Positions 51,704 to 63,885 of a stretch of 64,000 nucleotides of DNA are shown here, piece by piece. The stretch covers positions 17,230,077-17,294,076 of the forward strand of contig JACAXG010000002.1 of NCBI GenBank assembly GCA_018881555.1. The letters run 5' to 3'. The notes beneath the pieces were generated by a model that searched no databases, was not told the DNA's origin, and saw only the letters and a list, made by a program, of their open reading frames with translations. A program made the translations under genes and the position numbers. Each line of letters opens with the position of its first letter. Positions within the stretch are counted from its first letter, which is position 1. The stretch comes from Amblyornis subalaris (Eukaryota > Chordata > Aves > Passeriformes > Ptilonorhynchidae).

Positions 51704-51850
51704 CTCTGCTCCGCGCGGGGCCACGGGAGCCCCGGGGCGGCGGGGGCGGCTGGAGCGGCCGCCGCTGGTACCCGCGCTTCCCCCCCGCTCTTTGTGTGCG
51801 AGGGTCCGCGCGCTGCGCTCTCGCGTGACGTGACGGGACCGTGTGTCATT
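51704..51850 (-). other. BEND3: Probable BEND3 5' untranslated exon
   Basis: On the minus strand GGAGCAGAG is followed by a consensus GTAAGT donor, which is the best donor in the CpG island. It would splice to the acceptor at 43000. A CRE-like TGACGTGA at 51826 lies at its upstream edge, suggesting a start of transcription near 51780-51820. The right boundary is a guess. Confidence 0.5.
51826..51833. promoter_or_regulatory. BEND3: CRE-like element
   Basis: Plus-strand TGACGTGA followed by CGG overlaps two TGACG half-sites, the core recognised by CREB/ATF proteins. Its place next to the proposed first exon fits a promoter-proximal role. The function is an inference. Confidence 0.4.
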
Positions 51851-52860
51851 TCCGCACAAGGACACCGAGCCCCGACCCGCCGCGGCCAGCGCCACCCGCC
51901 GCCCCGGGGCAGGGGCAGGGGAGGGAGGGAGCGGGGGTGGGGGGGGAGAGCGGCCCGCTCCTCCCCCCTCCCCCTGCTCCCCACCCCCCGCCCTCCCCGG
52001 CGCTGCCACTGGGAACGCGCGCGGTTCCCACTGGAGACCCCGCGCGCCCCCGCCCCCGCGCCGCGCGCGCCCTGCCGCCCACTCGGTGCCGCGCGGGCAG
52101 AGGCCCCGCCGCCGGGGGGGCCGCGCGCCCGCCCCGCGACACGCCTCCTCCGGGACCCCGCGTTCGCACGTGGAGCCGCCGCAGCTGAGGGACACGGCCC
52201 CGCGTGACGGGACCGGGACCGGCGGGGATGGGGCGCGCTCGCCGCTGGCGGCCGCCGCCGCGTGGAAAGCGCGCGTTCCCTCGCCCCCCCCCCTCCCCCC
52301 CGCCCCGGTCTTTGCGCGGCCGGGCCGCTCCGGGCGGTCTCGCGTGGACGCGGCGCCCGCGCGCCCCACGGAGTCAGGCGGCGGACCGCGCACGTGCGCC
52401 CGCGGGGGAGGCGGCGGAGGGGGCGCGTGCCCACGGCAGGTGACGGGAGGTGGCGGCGAGCACGTGGCCGCGCGCGGACACACGGTCCCGCATCCCCGCC
52501 CCGCGCACTCCCACCACCCACCCGCCCACTCGCGCCCCGCCACCACCAGGCCGGGATAAAAGCGGGAGGCTCCGGCCGGGCCAGCGGAGGGGCCGTCCGG
52601 CAGTTCGCAATACCCCGGCCGCGGGCGCACCGGCTGCGGATCTCGTAAATCCGTCCCCACGCCGGCGTACCCCCGGGTCACCCGGGGGCAGCCCCGCGGG
52701 CGGAGCTGGGGGACGCGCCGAGGGCTCCTCGCACACACGGGCCGTGACACCCGCACGCAGCCCCAGCCTGGCCCGGGAGGCTCCGGCCCCCGGCGCTGCC
52801 CGGAGCTGGCGGCACCCGTGGGAGCGCTGCCCGCCCGCCTTTACGTGACCTTAACGCGGG

Positions 52861-55800
52861 TTTCTGTGCTTAGCGCCAAGTAGGAAACGCCGGTGTTTGG
52901 TGCCGCGTTAGGCTTAAGCCTGTACTTAAAAAAAAAAGTTATTTCAGTAAGTTGGTTTAATTCAGATCCAGGCTTTTTCCCACGCTGGTTTAACACAAGA
53001 CCGCTTTCATGCTCCGCGTTTGGGGGGCAGATGGCAGCAGTGATTTATAAAACAGACATCGCATTCTTTTTTAATTAAGTATCCTTGTAGATTTTATCTT
53101 CCCTGAAATTGACAGGAGCACATAAGACATTACATTAGTCTGCCAAATCATACGTGCCCTTTCGACTAACAGCTTGTAGAAAACTAAACCGTTTCCCGAA
53201 GATTAAAAAATAAAAAATTGGGAGAGTGAAGTCTGGTTTTGTAACCCATGGCCAGTTATGGCAGTTATATTTTTTGGCTATATGTAACAGACCTCTGGAA
53301 CTTGGCAGCTTTGTGTGAAATGTTTTACCTGCACAATGAACTCGGCCAGTGCTGCCCTTCCTAATAAATAGATTAATTTTGATGTTAAGAAAAGTACACA
53401 GCCAAGTGCTCTAATTATACTGTAATTGCTTTACTTTTTTTTCTGCAGAGTGAAAGAAGTTCAGTCTAAAGATGTTTATAAAACGTCTTTATTATAAAAT
53501 CAGTAGGTGAGGGCTGATACTGGCATGAAGGGTGATGGATTTTGTCCAGCATGAAGGATGTATCTGATAGAAGTTACAAGAGAAGTACACACCAGGCAAG
53601 TGGCAAGTAAATGTGAAGGTAGAACACGTGAGCTCTGAGCAGTGCTGTGAATGTAACAGATAAAGAAATCTTTTGTTTGTTATCTCAAACGCTTTTTTTT
53701 TTTTAGTAAAAACCAATACAAAAACATGTAAGTCCACTGAAAAATAACTGGGAAAAAAACTCAGATAAATCTTCTGCCCCATAAATAACTCAGCACTTTC
53801 CTAGTCACATGCTGTTTCCTCAGAATTGAACAATACGAAGAGTGCCTCTTAAAATAAAAAATCCTCACCATTTCTGATTTTTGGCGCTTTCTTTAGAAAC
53901 AGTTCTCTAAAATTTTTTTCTTCCACTTATGTCGCTCTTCTAAATTTAGCATTTGGGACTTTTGGTGTGTTTACAGTGTCATATTCCATGAATAATCCTA
54001 ACAGATAATAGTTTGTTGATTTTAACTTTGACTGCTCTTTTTATTATTGCTGTTGATAGACAGCTGTTAAAAGGAGCCCTTAAAAGCGGGAACCACCAGC
54101 ATTGTAACTCCTCTGATGAATCACTCCAACGAAGGATACATTTTATTAACAAGACAAGTGTTCTGCAGTTAGCGGTTCATTCTCTCTTTGGAGATAGAGA
54201 GCTCTTCCCGATAACTTTTCTGACTCTGTTAGCGCTACGAAGACAGGTTTACACTATGATTTGCCCCCTCCCTTTATTGTAAGGATAATTGANGCTTTTC
54301 TTGAAGGATGGGTACCGCGTTTTAACACCTGGCCCAGCTGCTAAGAAGTGCTAGATCTCGGTTGGATTATACTTGAATGCTTTACTTAGTGGGACTAAGG
54401 AAAGGCAACCATAAGGCAGAAGCAAGCCAGTGGAATCCCAAACTCAATTTCAGAGCCCTTGAGAAAATACTTGCCAGTTTGAACTCCACCTCATTTCTGC
54501 TCTATAGTGCTGGCCTGAGGCATTGTAGCTACTAGGGACTCAAGCCCAGGAGGAGACCTGAAGGGCCTCAGCTAAGCATAAAGTAGCACGAGCATATTGT
54601 TGCAATAACAGTATTCAATGGAAAGGGAGCAAGCCAAGTTGTCTCCAGGCAATGCAGGTAGCAAGCTTAGATTGGCTTCCCAGCCAGACAAGTCCCATTT
54701 TTTTTTCACCGTTTGAACTTGTGCTACACACGTCATTTATTCAAATGTTCATTTTCCCCCCACTTTGTGCCTTTGGCTCAAAAGCCACTCTGTGAGACTG
54801 CAGCAATCTCTGAAAAATTCCAGGTCACCGGGGAGGGGAGTTGTGGTGCTCTAGCAAGATAACTCTTAAGTCAAAAAATCATCACTGCTCTCGAATACGA
54901 CGGGCCATTACTGACTTGACCAAACTGCAAGGAGACTTCAGCCATCACCACCAACACAGATGTGGTCAGAACCCCAGGGAAGCTGAAAGCCCCGTTTGCA
55001 CTTGTGTGGAGTTCTGTAAGGCTGGACTGTGGCAGCTCCTTAAACTTTTACTCGTACAAACTCTAAGGTGCCAGCCCTTCCCGGAGAATGCCTTTTCTGA
55101 GTTAGTTCGAAGGATCTATTCGGCTAGAGATTCCCCCGGGTAGGGGTGAGGAACTGTGGTGGCTGGCAGGGAGGCAGCAGAGCTGGCAGTGCTTGTCCCG
55201 GAACAGCTCAGTGTGCTCAGCTCAGCTAACTCTGAACGACGACAAGGAGCAGAAGAATGATCCTAAATTTAGAAGCCTTTTTGCTTCTTGTGCTGCAAAC
55301 GTTTGGGATAAGCAAGAATCCAACTTGAAACCTTCAGCAAGGCTTCTTGCTTGTAGATCCTTGCGATAGCCTAAAGCACTCAGTAGGCAGAGATGTGGCA
55401 TGAGATGTCGAAAGCACTTGCAGCAGGAACTAATTTTGGCAGTTTCATTCTGTAAAAAGTATCGCTATGGTACCAGTACATCGTCTATCACTTTACTTCA
55501 CCACATCTTCAAACTAGGCCACCTTGCAGTCAGACACAAGAGCCACGGAGTCCGGAAGGAAAGCAGTTGAGAAGCAGTGGTGTGTGCAGCCAGTTCCTTG
55601 AAACCTATATACATTTTATTTCAAGACCCTAATTGGAAAACAAGCCCCCTGCGCGGAAACACAAGCCCACACCAGTAACCAGACTTCTTTCTGCTGCTCT
55701 TGGCTGACTTTCAGTGACTCCTGTGTTGCTGGCCACTCCATGTGTGTAGCAGGCAGGGGAGGTGCCCACCCTTACAAAGCAGCCCACAGCCAAGCGGCTG

Positions 55801-58800
55801 TTTTCTGGAATACAGTGCAACTTCTTAACCTGAGTGTGGTTCCAGCCTTTGCTGGAAGGGTGCTTGACCCTGCGGACAGCCGAATGGATGGAGTCTCATA
55901 TTCACTGCGGGCTGGCTCGGGCTCAGCCAGGCTGATGGAATGGGCGGGATTGCCCTCTAGAGGGATGTCAGGGAGGCTGCCCCTGCCCCGCGGGTGTCCG
56001 GCTGGACTTGGAACTCCAACTCTGTGTGCGGTGTCAGCAGTCAGGCACTGACTCACCCAAATCGGGCAGGTACTTAAATTAGGCAGCTTGGAATTCACCT
56101 TAAATTATTTAGGTGTGTATTTAATATAAATAAACTTCAAAGAGACTGAATATGTTGGGGGCGGGGGGAAAGAAAGCACTCAGGTTCCAAATCTTCTGCC
56201 TTGAATTAAAGCTAAAAGGGTCTGAAAGGCACCATTAAAAAAATCGGTCCAATTAACTCATCTGATTTGCAGTAAAATGTGTTCTGCGATTCGAAGTTTA
56301 TAAAAACTAAAATATTTAATGGCAAATAAGGTAACTTGATAACAAACTTTGCATACCTTCGTGCTCTTCACTGCCAGTCAGACTGAAAGGACGTGTATGG
56401 ACACATTGCACAGGAATATTTGGAACCTCTGTTGGCCCACAGGCAACAATACTGAACAAGTAACATGCTGCGGGCAATATCCATACATTGCTGTAACCCA
56501 GGCAGAAATGAACAGTGGCGGACACCTGAACTTTATTTATATTTTTAAACTTCCTATGGCTGCAAGCAGTGTTGGAAGGTTCTGCCAGCAAAATACTACA
56601 CTAGTTGGGAAACACAGGGTGAGAGTGCCAGTTAGTACAATTGCTTTTGGTTTTTCTTGAGAAACAGAATTGTTACATGATACCCTGGTTTTTTTCAAAT
56701 TTTATAGCAACACAGCTTCTTGTTCTTAGATACAATGATATATGCCACTGGAAACTTCAAAATTGCTGTTTAGCTAAACTTCACAGAAATGGGCAAGAGG
56801 TATCCTAATTGTGTTGCTTGCTGAATCAAGGATATCAAAACAGAGAATCTAAATGGCACCTTTGGATTTTAAAACCAAATCGGTTCATCTCCAACTGCAT
56901 GTGGGTTGGAAATCTTGAGTTTAGCTTACAGAGAAAAATTTTCAAAAAAATGAACACTCATTATAAGAAAACCCTTTTCTAGCCTGAAGTAGCACCAGAG
57001 TGTACTGGCAAGACAGCAGATAGGTAACACTTGAGCACCAAAGGAAGAAGAATTTTATATAAAAGCTTGAAATAAAAATCAGATTGGAGCTGCAGTGGAA
57101 GAGTAGAACAGAAATGTAAAGGAGCTTCAAGAACAGAGTAACTTAACCCAGTGAGCAACCTAAATTCTCCTTCTGTGCTGCAGTTTACTTAGACATCAGT
57201 TGCATCCATAACTGTTTAAAAACTGACAAATCTGAGCAACTTCACTCTTGGAAGCATAAGCCTCTTTTAATCTCTTGGCAATGAAATGGCAGTTCTCTTT
57301 ACTCTATGTTAGTTCAGCCAAGAACTGCGCCATTGTATGCTATTTCACAGCTTTGCATTTAAAAAGAAGTAATGTTCACTTAATGCACAGTCATCCTATT
57401 ATTGACACCATAACTAACTCTGAACGATCAAACATTTATCCCATAAAGGCCTGTTTGCCAAGTTCTGTTTTACATCCAGAAGAGGTAAATACAGCCTGGA
57501 AAGTCCTTTCTCTCAAAGATGTCCACATCTCCCAATCAAGTGCAAATAGCACACTCTCCTTTGTGTGCTTAGTACTCAGTTCCATATCTTGCCCATTATA
57601 TGGAGAGAGAATATTTTGGACCAGTTGCATAGTCTCATACCTCATTAAGATATGTAAGTTCAAATGTTTGCAACAGTATTAGAAAAAAAATATTGTGAAG
57701 TAATGTAGAAAAATAGGTTTCTTTGAGAACTCAGCTGGCTGATTTGCATTTTTTTTTTTTTTGGCTGTATACGTCTTTTTTTTTTTTCCCCTTAAATCAA
57801 AGTACCAATATTCAGATTGTAGGAATCCTCTTTGCTTCAGGTCCCAAAACTGAAACAGCCTTTCTAGGTTTTTCGAGTCCCAGCTGCTTCTGTCATGGCC
57901 TACGTGCAGTCCTTTACACAAAACACAGTCACTGTCTTAGGAGCAGCTAGTGAACCTCCCTTCTCAGTCTTTACCCTCACTACTGTTGGGAAGCTACTCC
58001 TGAACCTTGCTCTTTGGGTGGATAGGAACCTTTCCTTTTGAATTTGTATTCACATGGATCTCTGGCTCGTGGCTACTCCATGCCTTAATCCACCTAGTTA
58101 TAACCCATCTAATATAACCTAGTCACACCCTACAGCAATGACTTTGAGAACAACCATGAATTTGGAAGGTGAATGCATTTTATCCAACAGGAATTTCCCT
58201 TTGAAATTGGTGAAAATTTAATCTGGATTGAATTTTTAATAAAAACTGTAGGTGTGGGGACCTGGGTTTACTAGAAGGACAGAAAACCCCCACCTGCTTA
58301 ATGGTTACTACTACGAAAGAATGCGATTGAAAGCAATTACATTTCATAAAAGTTTATGTAAGAAATACTTTGAATCATTAGTAATGTGACCATTTTTAGC
58401 AGCAGCAGTCATCTTTAAGAAATCCTAGATGTTTAAACCTGGTTTATTTTTCTGCAAAGACATATTAGCATATTAAATCTAAAAGCCATGTATATTGCTT
58501 GTGGGCATACAGCATGTGAGCAGAGGTANGGACATTCATAGTTTTTATACTTTTGATATAAATAAAATTGTTGGATTAAAAATAAGTCTTACTAATACAG
58601 ACGCTTTTTCTGTGGTGTTCTCCCGCTAAACCCATTTTTTATGAAAATAATGATGGAAGCAACTAAGTGTAATTGTCGAAAATTATTGCTGGTGATTTGC
58701 ATATGAAATATACACCTTTTACAGCCTCTAGTAGCATTGTTCAAACAGCTTATAAATAGTACAGCTGAAATGCTGCAAACAGAAAACAGTTTTCGATGGG

Positions 58801-60600
58801 CACATGCTATGAATGAAGAAATGTTCAGACACAATGTGCAACTTGGAGAGCTTTCATCAAAACTAGCCAAGAGGGAAAAATGCCTCATTTCCTAACCACG
58901 CTGTGTTTCGGATAAGCCGGTCACATAGAAAAAGCATCACACTCCTCTGCAGAGAGTAAAGCTTTTAAAATAAGTGTTTATATTTTTTCTGGGAGGAAAA
59001 AAAAAAGTAATCTAGTCTATTGGTACTTGTTTTATATCTTTCTAATTGCTTCTGTATAACATTCAATTTTTATAATTGACATTTAATAACTGCTAAACTT
59101 TGAACCTTGAAGTTGAGGCCAGTCATTTGCTGCAAAACAATGAAGGCATAAAAAAACCTAGTTTTAAGATACTGTTTTTGTTGCAAGTAAAATACTCACT
59201 TTGTGTACAATTTTAAAGCTAAAAATATTGACCATTTTTCTAATAATAAAGTATTTTCAGTTTTTGATATTTGGGGGAAGGGGTGAAGGGAGGAAGGCAA
59301 AGTGGAATATGGTAAAGAAGGAAATTTCAAAGCAAGATTTTTTTATAATGTTGCTGCAAAATTGCAATTCTCCTACACAATCATATTAAAATATGCGTCA
59401 AATGGAATCCTATATATAAATTTCTTAAAAACCAGATAAATCTGAGAACTACCGTTTTAGTTATCAGTGGGACACCTGCCTGCCACTATTAGCCAAGAGG
59501 AATGTTCTTTTATGATATGATCCCTCTTTCCTCCTGCAGACAGAATTGCAATTTCACCACGTGAAGTCGGTAGAACACTGCTTTCCAGTTTAGTAGGTAA
59601 ACCGTCCTGTTGCTATGTCTATTTTGGAGAAAAAGGTTGCCTTTCTTCAAGAGAGGCACGCTGACAAAAGCATTTTGCAAATAGGCATGAATTGAAGTCA
59701 ACTTCACGCACTGCAGAGAAGGCATCTCCTACACAGGGGGGAGCCCGAGCATTCTCCGGCTGCTGTCAGGGGCTGGGAATACGGGCAGAAACGCTGGGAG
59801 CTGCGGGCACAGTCACGCATAAGTGCAAATGCATGAAGGGGTGGACAAAGGTGATTGCATGAGGCTTTGGTGTATCGATACCAATTTGTTTGTCACCTCT
59901 TCTCCCCTTCACAACTCACAGCAAACTTTGTACTTTTTTATTTTAAAGGCATTTGCTGTAAGAATTTCAGCTTAATGGCTACTTTCTCTAAGCTTTAGAA
60001 AATCAGGCTTAGCCTAAAAGAGAAACACGTGAATGCTAATTATGTAAATAATTAATGTATTTTAGGGATCCGTTTCCGAAAGGGGGGGAAAAAAGGGATA
60101 ATTTAATGCAAAGACTGTCAGAACAGATGACTTCCAGAACTGGAAATATTCTTTCCTTTGAACTGCTTTGAGAGACTGAAAAGCTTTAGCTCTTTATTTT
60201 TTGTGAGACACTGTGCAGGTAAAAGTACTTTGAAGACTACAAAGAATATAAAAAAAGTTTGATGCCTCACTCTTCTGTGAGAATGAAGTAGCTGACGAGA
60301 GTAGCGACAGCTAGTGATCTGACCCAGAAGCCACTTCCTTGACAAATCTGCAGCATGACACAGTTGCCTGAGTTAGCCTTTTGCGCTGATGAAAATTCAA
60401 ACACTGTCTGCTCAGAAGAAAAAGCCATGGGGAGATCTCACCAGCAGGTTTGCCCCTGAGAACACTGGTCTGGCATCTCTAGCACCGCTTGGGGCAAGAA
60501 GCACTCCCCAGAAGCTCCAGAGAACACTTCCTTAATGTTTCCATTAAGCCAAAAAGAGGTTTTCAATCTTTTAGCAACTTCTATCAAGTTCAACAGTAAG
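52861..60600. other. Intergenic DNA upstream of BEND3
   Basis: No exon, RNA gene or repeat family is recognised on either strand. In human, PDSS2 is the next gene on the same strand as BEND3, but none of its exons could be recognised here. The stretch has long T and A runs near 53693, 57750 and 57777, an N near 54293 and 58530, and a CTCF-like motif at 55949-55964. Confidence 0.45.
55949..55964 (-). promoter_or_regulatory. Candidate CTCF site
   Basis: The minus strand reads CCTCTAGAGGGC, matching the CTCF core CCASYAGRKGGC at 11 of 12 positions. It is the reverse orientation of the candidate at 10601. Binding is an inference. Confidence 0.4.
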
Positions 60601-62150
60601 TCAAATATGGGCCACGTGAGCAGTGTTTATTGCCAGTAAGGCAAGGCACATGCAGGGTTATATTACGAGAAGCACGGCCAGCTGATCAGGTGTGCCAGGC
60701 CATCAAACCCATGCAGTCCAATAAACCTGGTAATCTCTTTCTTCCACCTGGCCAGAGACAGGGCCCCTCAATTCCTGGACAGTGTATTCATTACCTATTC
60801 TTCTTCTGCAAACCAGAAATTCCTCAGTGGGGTCATAGGCAGTATCAGTCCTTCTTCCCTGTCTGGGGAACTGCTCAATAGCAATCAGAATGGGAAAATT
60901 AATTTTCCTGTATGGGCCCTTTTTGGCCACCGTTATTTCTCACATAACCCAGTTTCCACATTTGAGGCATCCCACTGCCCCACGTTCTCCTCGTGGTCAT
61001 GCAGACAGAATCACAGGGTGGCACACAAATGTGCACATGGTACCCTCCCCTGCAAGCAGGGAACAGCTCCCTTGTTAGCCTAGATGATGGCTGGTATGGA
61101 CAAGGAGGAAGACACGCTGTCTTTGAATAGCTGGAACTGTTGGACAGTCTGTCCCCAGCTGAGACACTGGCCTACAGGGTTGGGGTGGAAGAGAGATTCT
61201 CTGTGAATTGCTGGAGCAGACTGGCCAACTTACCCACAGCAGGAGCCCTGATGTCTGGCCAAGTCACGAGCACCAGGTGCTGGCATATGATAACTGTGTG
61301 CTCCATAAAAATTTCCACTGAATGGACCACAGGCACTGGACTTTAACGGGGTCTTTAGATGCCTGGTTGTTGTCCAGGCTGCTGTGGATCACCTCCACCG
61401 CTGGTAATTCCCTCAGACACTGGATACCACTCTCAGTGGTTGTCCACTCTTGCCTTGATAGTTTACAAAATCTTCCTCGAGGGGATATTTTTTCCTTCAC
61501 ACTCAACAGGAGCTGCCTCCAGAGTTTGTTGATTTTTGCTCCTTTTCCAATCCCTTTATTGAGGCCACGGTCCCTTGTGAGGGATCCCTGCTGATGGGCT
61601 TCTAATTCCTGACTGTTGGCTCCAGTTTCCCAGCATTGCAGCAGCCAGCTGATAATCAGCTCACCAGGTTGATGGCTGTAATCTTTGTGTGTATCTTGCA
61701 GCTTACTCAGTGATAAGGAGCTGATGATTTCTGGCTTGTTCATGATTTCTATCTCTTTCCCCTCCTGTTCTTGTGACTGTTCTGCTGCACAGCAGGCTGC
61801 CTCTCCAATTCCTCCTCCTGCCTCCCTCCTGGGAGAAGCTTCCTCCCCAGCTGAAGGAATTGACTTCTGCCTCCATTGTTCCTTCTTTACTGTAGGGGCA
61901 ACAGATACAGTTGAGAGTTGGGTCTCTGGCTTAGCCACGGTGCCTGTTTGTGTGTCTTCAGACCTCGAGACTCTATCCCCTCTAACAGCTCTGAATAGTT
62001 CTTGGTAGGCTTAGGCCAGGCCCAGCACAGTGTGTGTTTTTGTGTCCCTTTAGCATAGCCAGGGCATCCTTTTTTCAAATGTTCTGTCACTTTATCAGGA
62101 TCCTGCACTTATTTGGGGGTCAGGTCCCACACCACTGGAGGTAAAAACTT
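60600..62150 (-). mobile_element. Endogenous retrovirus remnant, gag-like and start of protease-like region
   Basis: The minus strand carries open stretches at 62108-61887, 61938-61264 and 60930-60703 that resemble the internal region of avian endogenous retroviruses. The middle piece resembles a gag-derived region rich in Leu, Trp and basic residues, and the last piece has the Tyr-Trp-Thr-type wording that precedes the protease in related avian elements. Frameshifts and stops break the frames, for example between the first two pieces and between 61264 and 60930. No reverse transcriptase, integrase or envelope coding follows, so the element is truncated. The identification is from recollection of avian repeat families and needs a database search. 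Confidence 0.65.
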
Positions 62151-62769
62151 TTCTAGATACCTTGCCAGCCATGATCACATGGCCTCAGGGCACATCCTTG
62201 TGTGATATTCCTAAATATTCAGTTAATCCTAGGAAAAGCTGGATACAGATTCTTGACATACACTGATGTGAACATTCTCATTACCCAGGAGTGTTCAAAA
62301 TACTGAAGAGTCATTGTAACAAGGCAGAAAGCAACTACGCTACAGGAGGTGAAGAGGAAGGTGCTGCTGTTTCCTCCACAAACTGTCTCTCAGAGGAAAA
62401 AGGTGTAATTGTTAATTATCTCCACGAGATGGTTCCCAAAGTACTGGGACAGCAGCAATGCAGAGCCCAAATACCAGATTAGGCTCAGGGCCAGTGCTGA
62501 GGGCATAGTTCTCCAAGGGAAAGCACAACCAAGTGCTACACAGCACAGCAAACTGCAGAGTATAAACCCAGCCTTCAACAAGCTCTCAAATTGTCGTGTT
62601 CACTCTTGAGCATGACGTGGAGTGGGTAAGGGAACAAATAAACCTGCATCGAGAGTGAGTAAGTCAACACCACGACCAGCAACAGCTAAAGAGGTACAAG
62701 AGGTTCCCTTTAGCACACTCTGGTCAAATGTCTCATTATCTTGAGCCCTACATGTCCCATCCTGGGTAC
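62151..62769 (-). other. Leader-like or unassigned segment of the retroviral remnant
   Basis: The segment lies between the gag-like part and the LTR. A TGG-headed stretch on the minus strand near 62145 may be a decayed primer-binding site, but it is far from the LTR end, so an insertion or rearrangement is likely. No coding is recognised. Confidence 0.3.
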
Positions 62770-63885
62770 CAAAAAGAACTCTGGTGAATGGCAGCTAAAC
62801 ACCTCACAGCTGCTCACTCACTGCCCGCCACAGTGGGATGTACTCTAGGTTTTCAGTTCTGTGTAGTCAAAGGATGGATACAGTCTCTTAGACAGGTATT
62901 TTCTGGGATGAGATGAAGCACATCTGGTGTTTAGACATGTCCAACTGTTAGATGTGGTACATCCCACCCAGTGTGCCCAGCACAGAGGAAGAGCAAGCAG
63001 CATTCCTCTCTATCCAGCTGAGGCAGCCTGGAGGCCAGAGGCAGGCAAACAAGGGGGTTTTGTATTTGGCATGACTTGCTCCTTTATTAAAATACTGAAT
63101 GTGCAAAAATCTTTCAGAGAGTGTTTACAAGCAGGTGAGGGGACCTGGAGAGTAAAAAGAGATGCTTTTAACAACATAAGGCACTTTTAGGAGACTACTT
63201 CCCCTTGGTATTTGCTAGTGATTCAGCTCACTGAGCATGGGTGGGGGCAAGGAGACTCTCAGACCACAAGAGAAAGAGCTTTGTACTTGAACTACTTCTG
63301 TTCCTGGAACAGTTTGAAGCTACAATCCTAAAGGTCAAAAATATTGTGGGAAACTGAAACTGATGTCACCAATAAGAGACACAATTTTAGTAGATTCTTC
63401 TAAAAATCCATAACCATTAACAGATAGGAAAGTGTCTCCAGACTCTTCTCCAGAACAGGGCAACAGTGAGAAAATTTTTGGGTTGAGTTAAACATAGTTT
63501 AATAGATAAGAGAGGAAAAAATGAAAATAAAACAATGAAAAACAAGTGATGCAAAAATAATCACTACTAGTCGACTGATGCCCAGACAGTCCCCAAGCAA
63601 TGGACCCCTGGAGCATCCCTGCAGCCCATCCCCTTATTGCTGAGCATGATCTTGTACGGTGCAGACAATCTCTGAGATCAGTCACAGACCTCCCAGCTGT
63701 GCCCCCTCCCACCTCTTGCCCACAACCAACTCCTCACTGGGTGTCAGAGGGAGGAGCAGAGAAAGCTTTGGCTCTGTGCAAGCACTGCTGAGCATCAGCA
63801 ACACTGCTTTAGTTACACATCCAAAACATGGGACCATATAGGATACTACAAAGAAAATTAACTCCATCACAGGTAAGATGCAGTA
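62770..63885 (-). mobile_element. LTR of an avian endogenous retrovirus, interrupted
   Basis: On the minus strand the stretch opens with TGTGATGGAGTTAATTTTC and later has the ATTAAAC-type polyadenylation region near 63500, both typical of a common avian LTR family. The part near 62800 matches the end of that family (CCCACTGTGG then GTGAGTGAGCAGCTGTG). Between about 62840 and 63430 the expected continuity is lost, so extra DNA of about 600 bp separates the two parts. It is on the same strand as the gag-like remnant and could be its 5' LTR. Edges are approximate. Confidence 0.6.

Larger units (their letters stand above)
50830..52860. promoter_or_regulatory. BEND3: CpG island promoter of BEND3
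   Basis: This is a very CpG-rich block of about 2 kb, the most CpG-dense region in the window. It contains the only good upstream donor for BEND3, at 51703 on the minus strand. CACGTG E-boxes lie at about 51132, 52167, 52391 and 52461, and a CRE-like TGACGTGA at 51826-51833. CCACGCG cores on the minus strand lie at 51000, 52259 and 52341. A plus-strand ATAAAAG at 52556-52562 could support divergent transcription. Very long open frames here, including one of 467 codons, are composition artefacts. Confidence 0.8.

Noticed and set aside
51353..52756. Open frame of 467 codons on minus in the BEND3 CpG island
   Set aside because: Very Pro/Arg/Gly/Ala-rich, overlaps equally long frames on both strands, and no domain can be seen. 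GC-rich DNA lacks stop codons by chance.
58694..58703. Octamer-like ATTTGCATAT as a conserved enhancer
   Set aside because: The motif is common in AT-rich DNA and conservation cannot be judged from one sequence.
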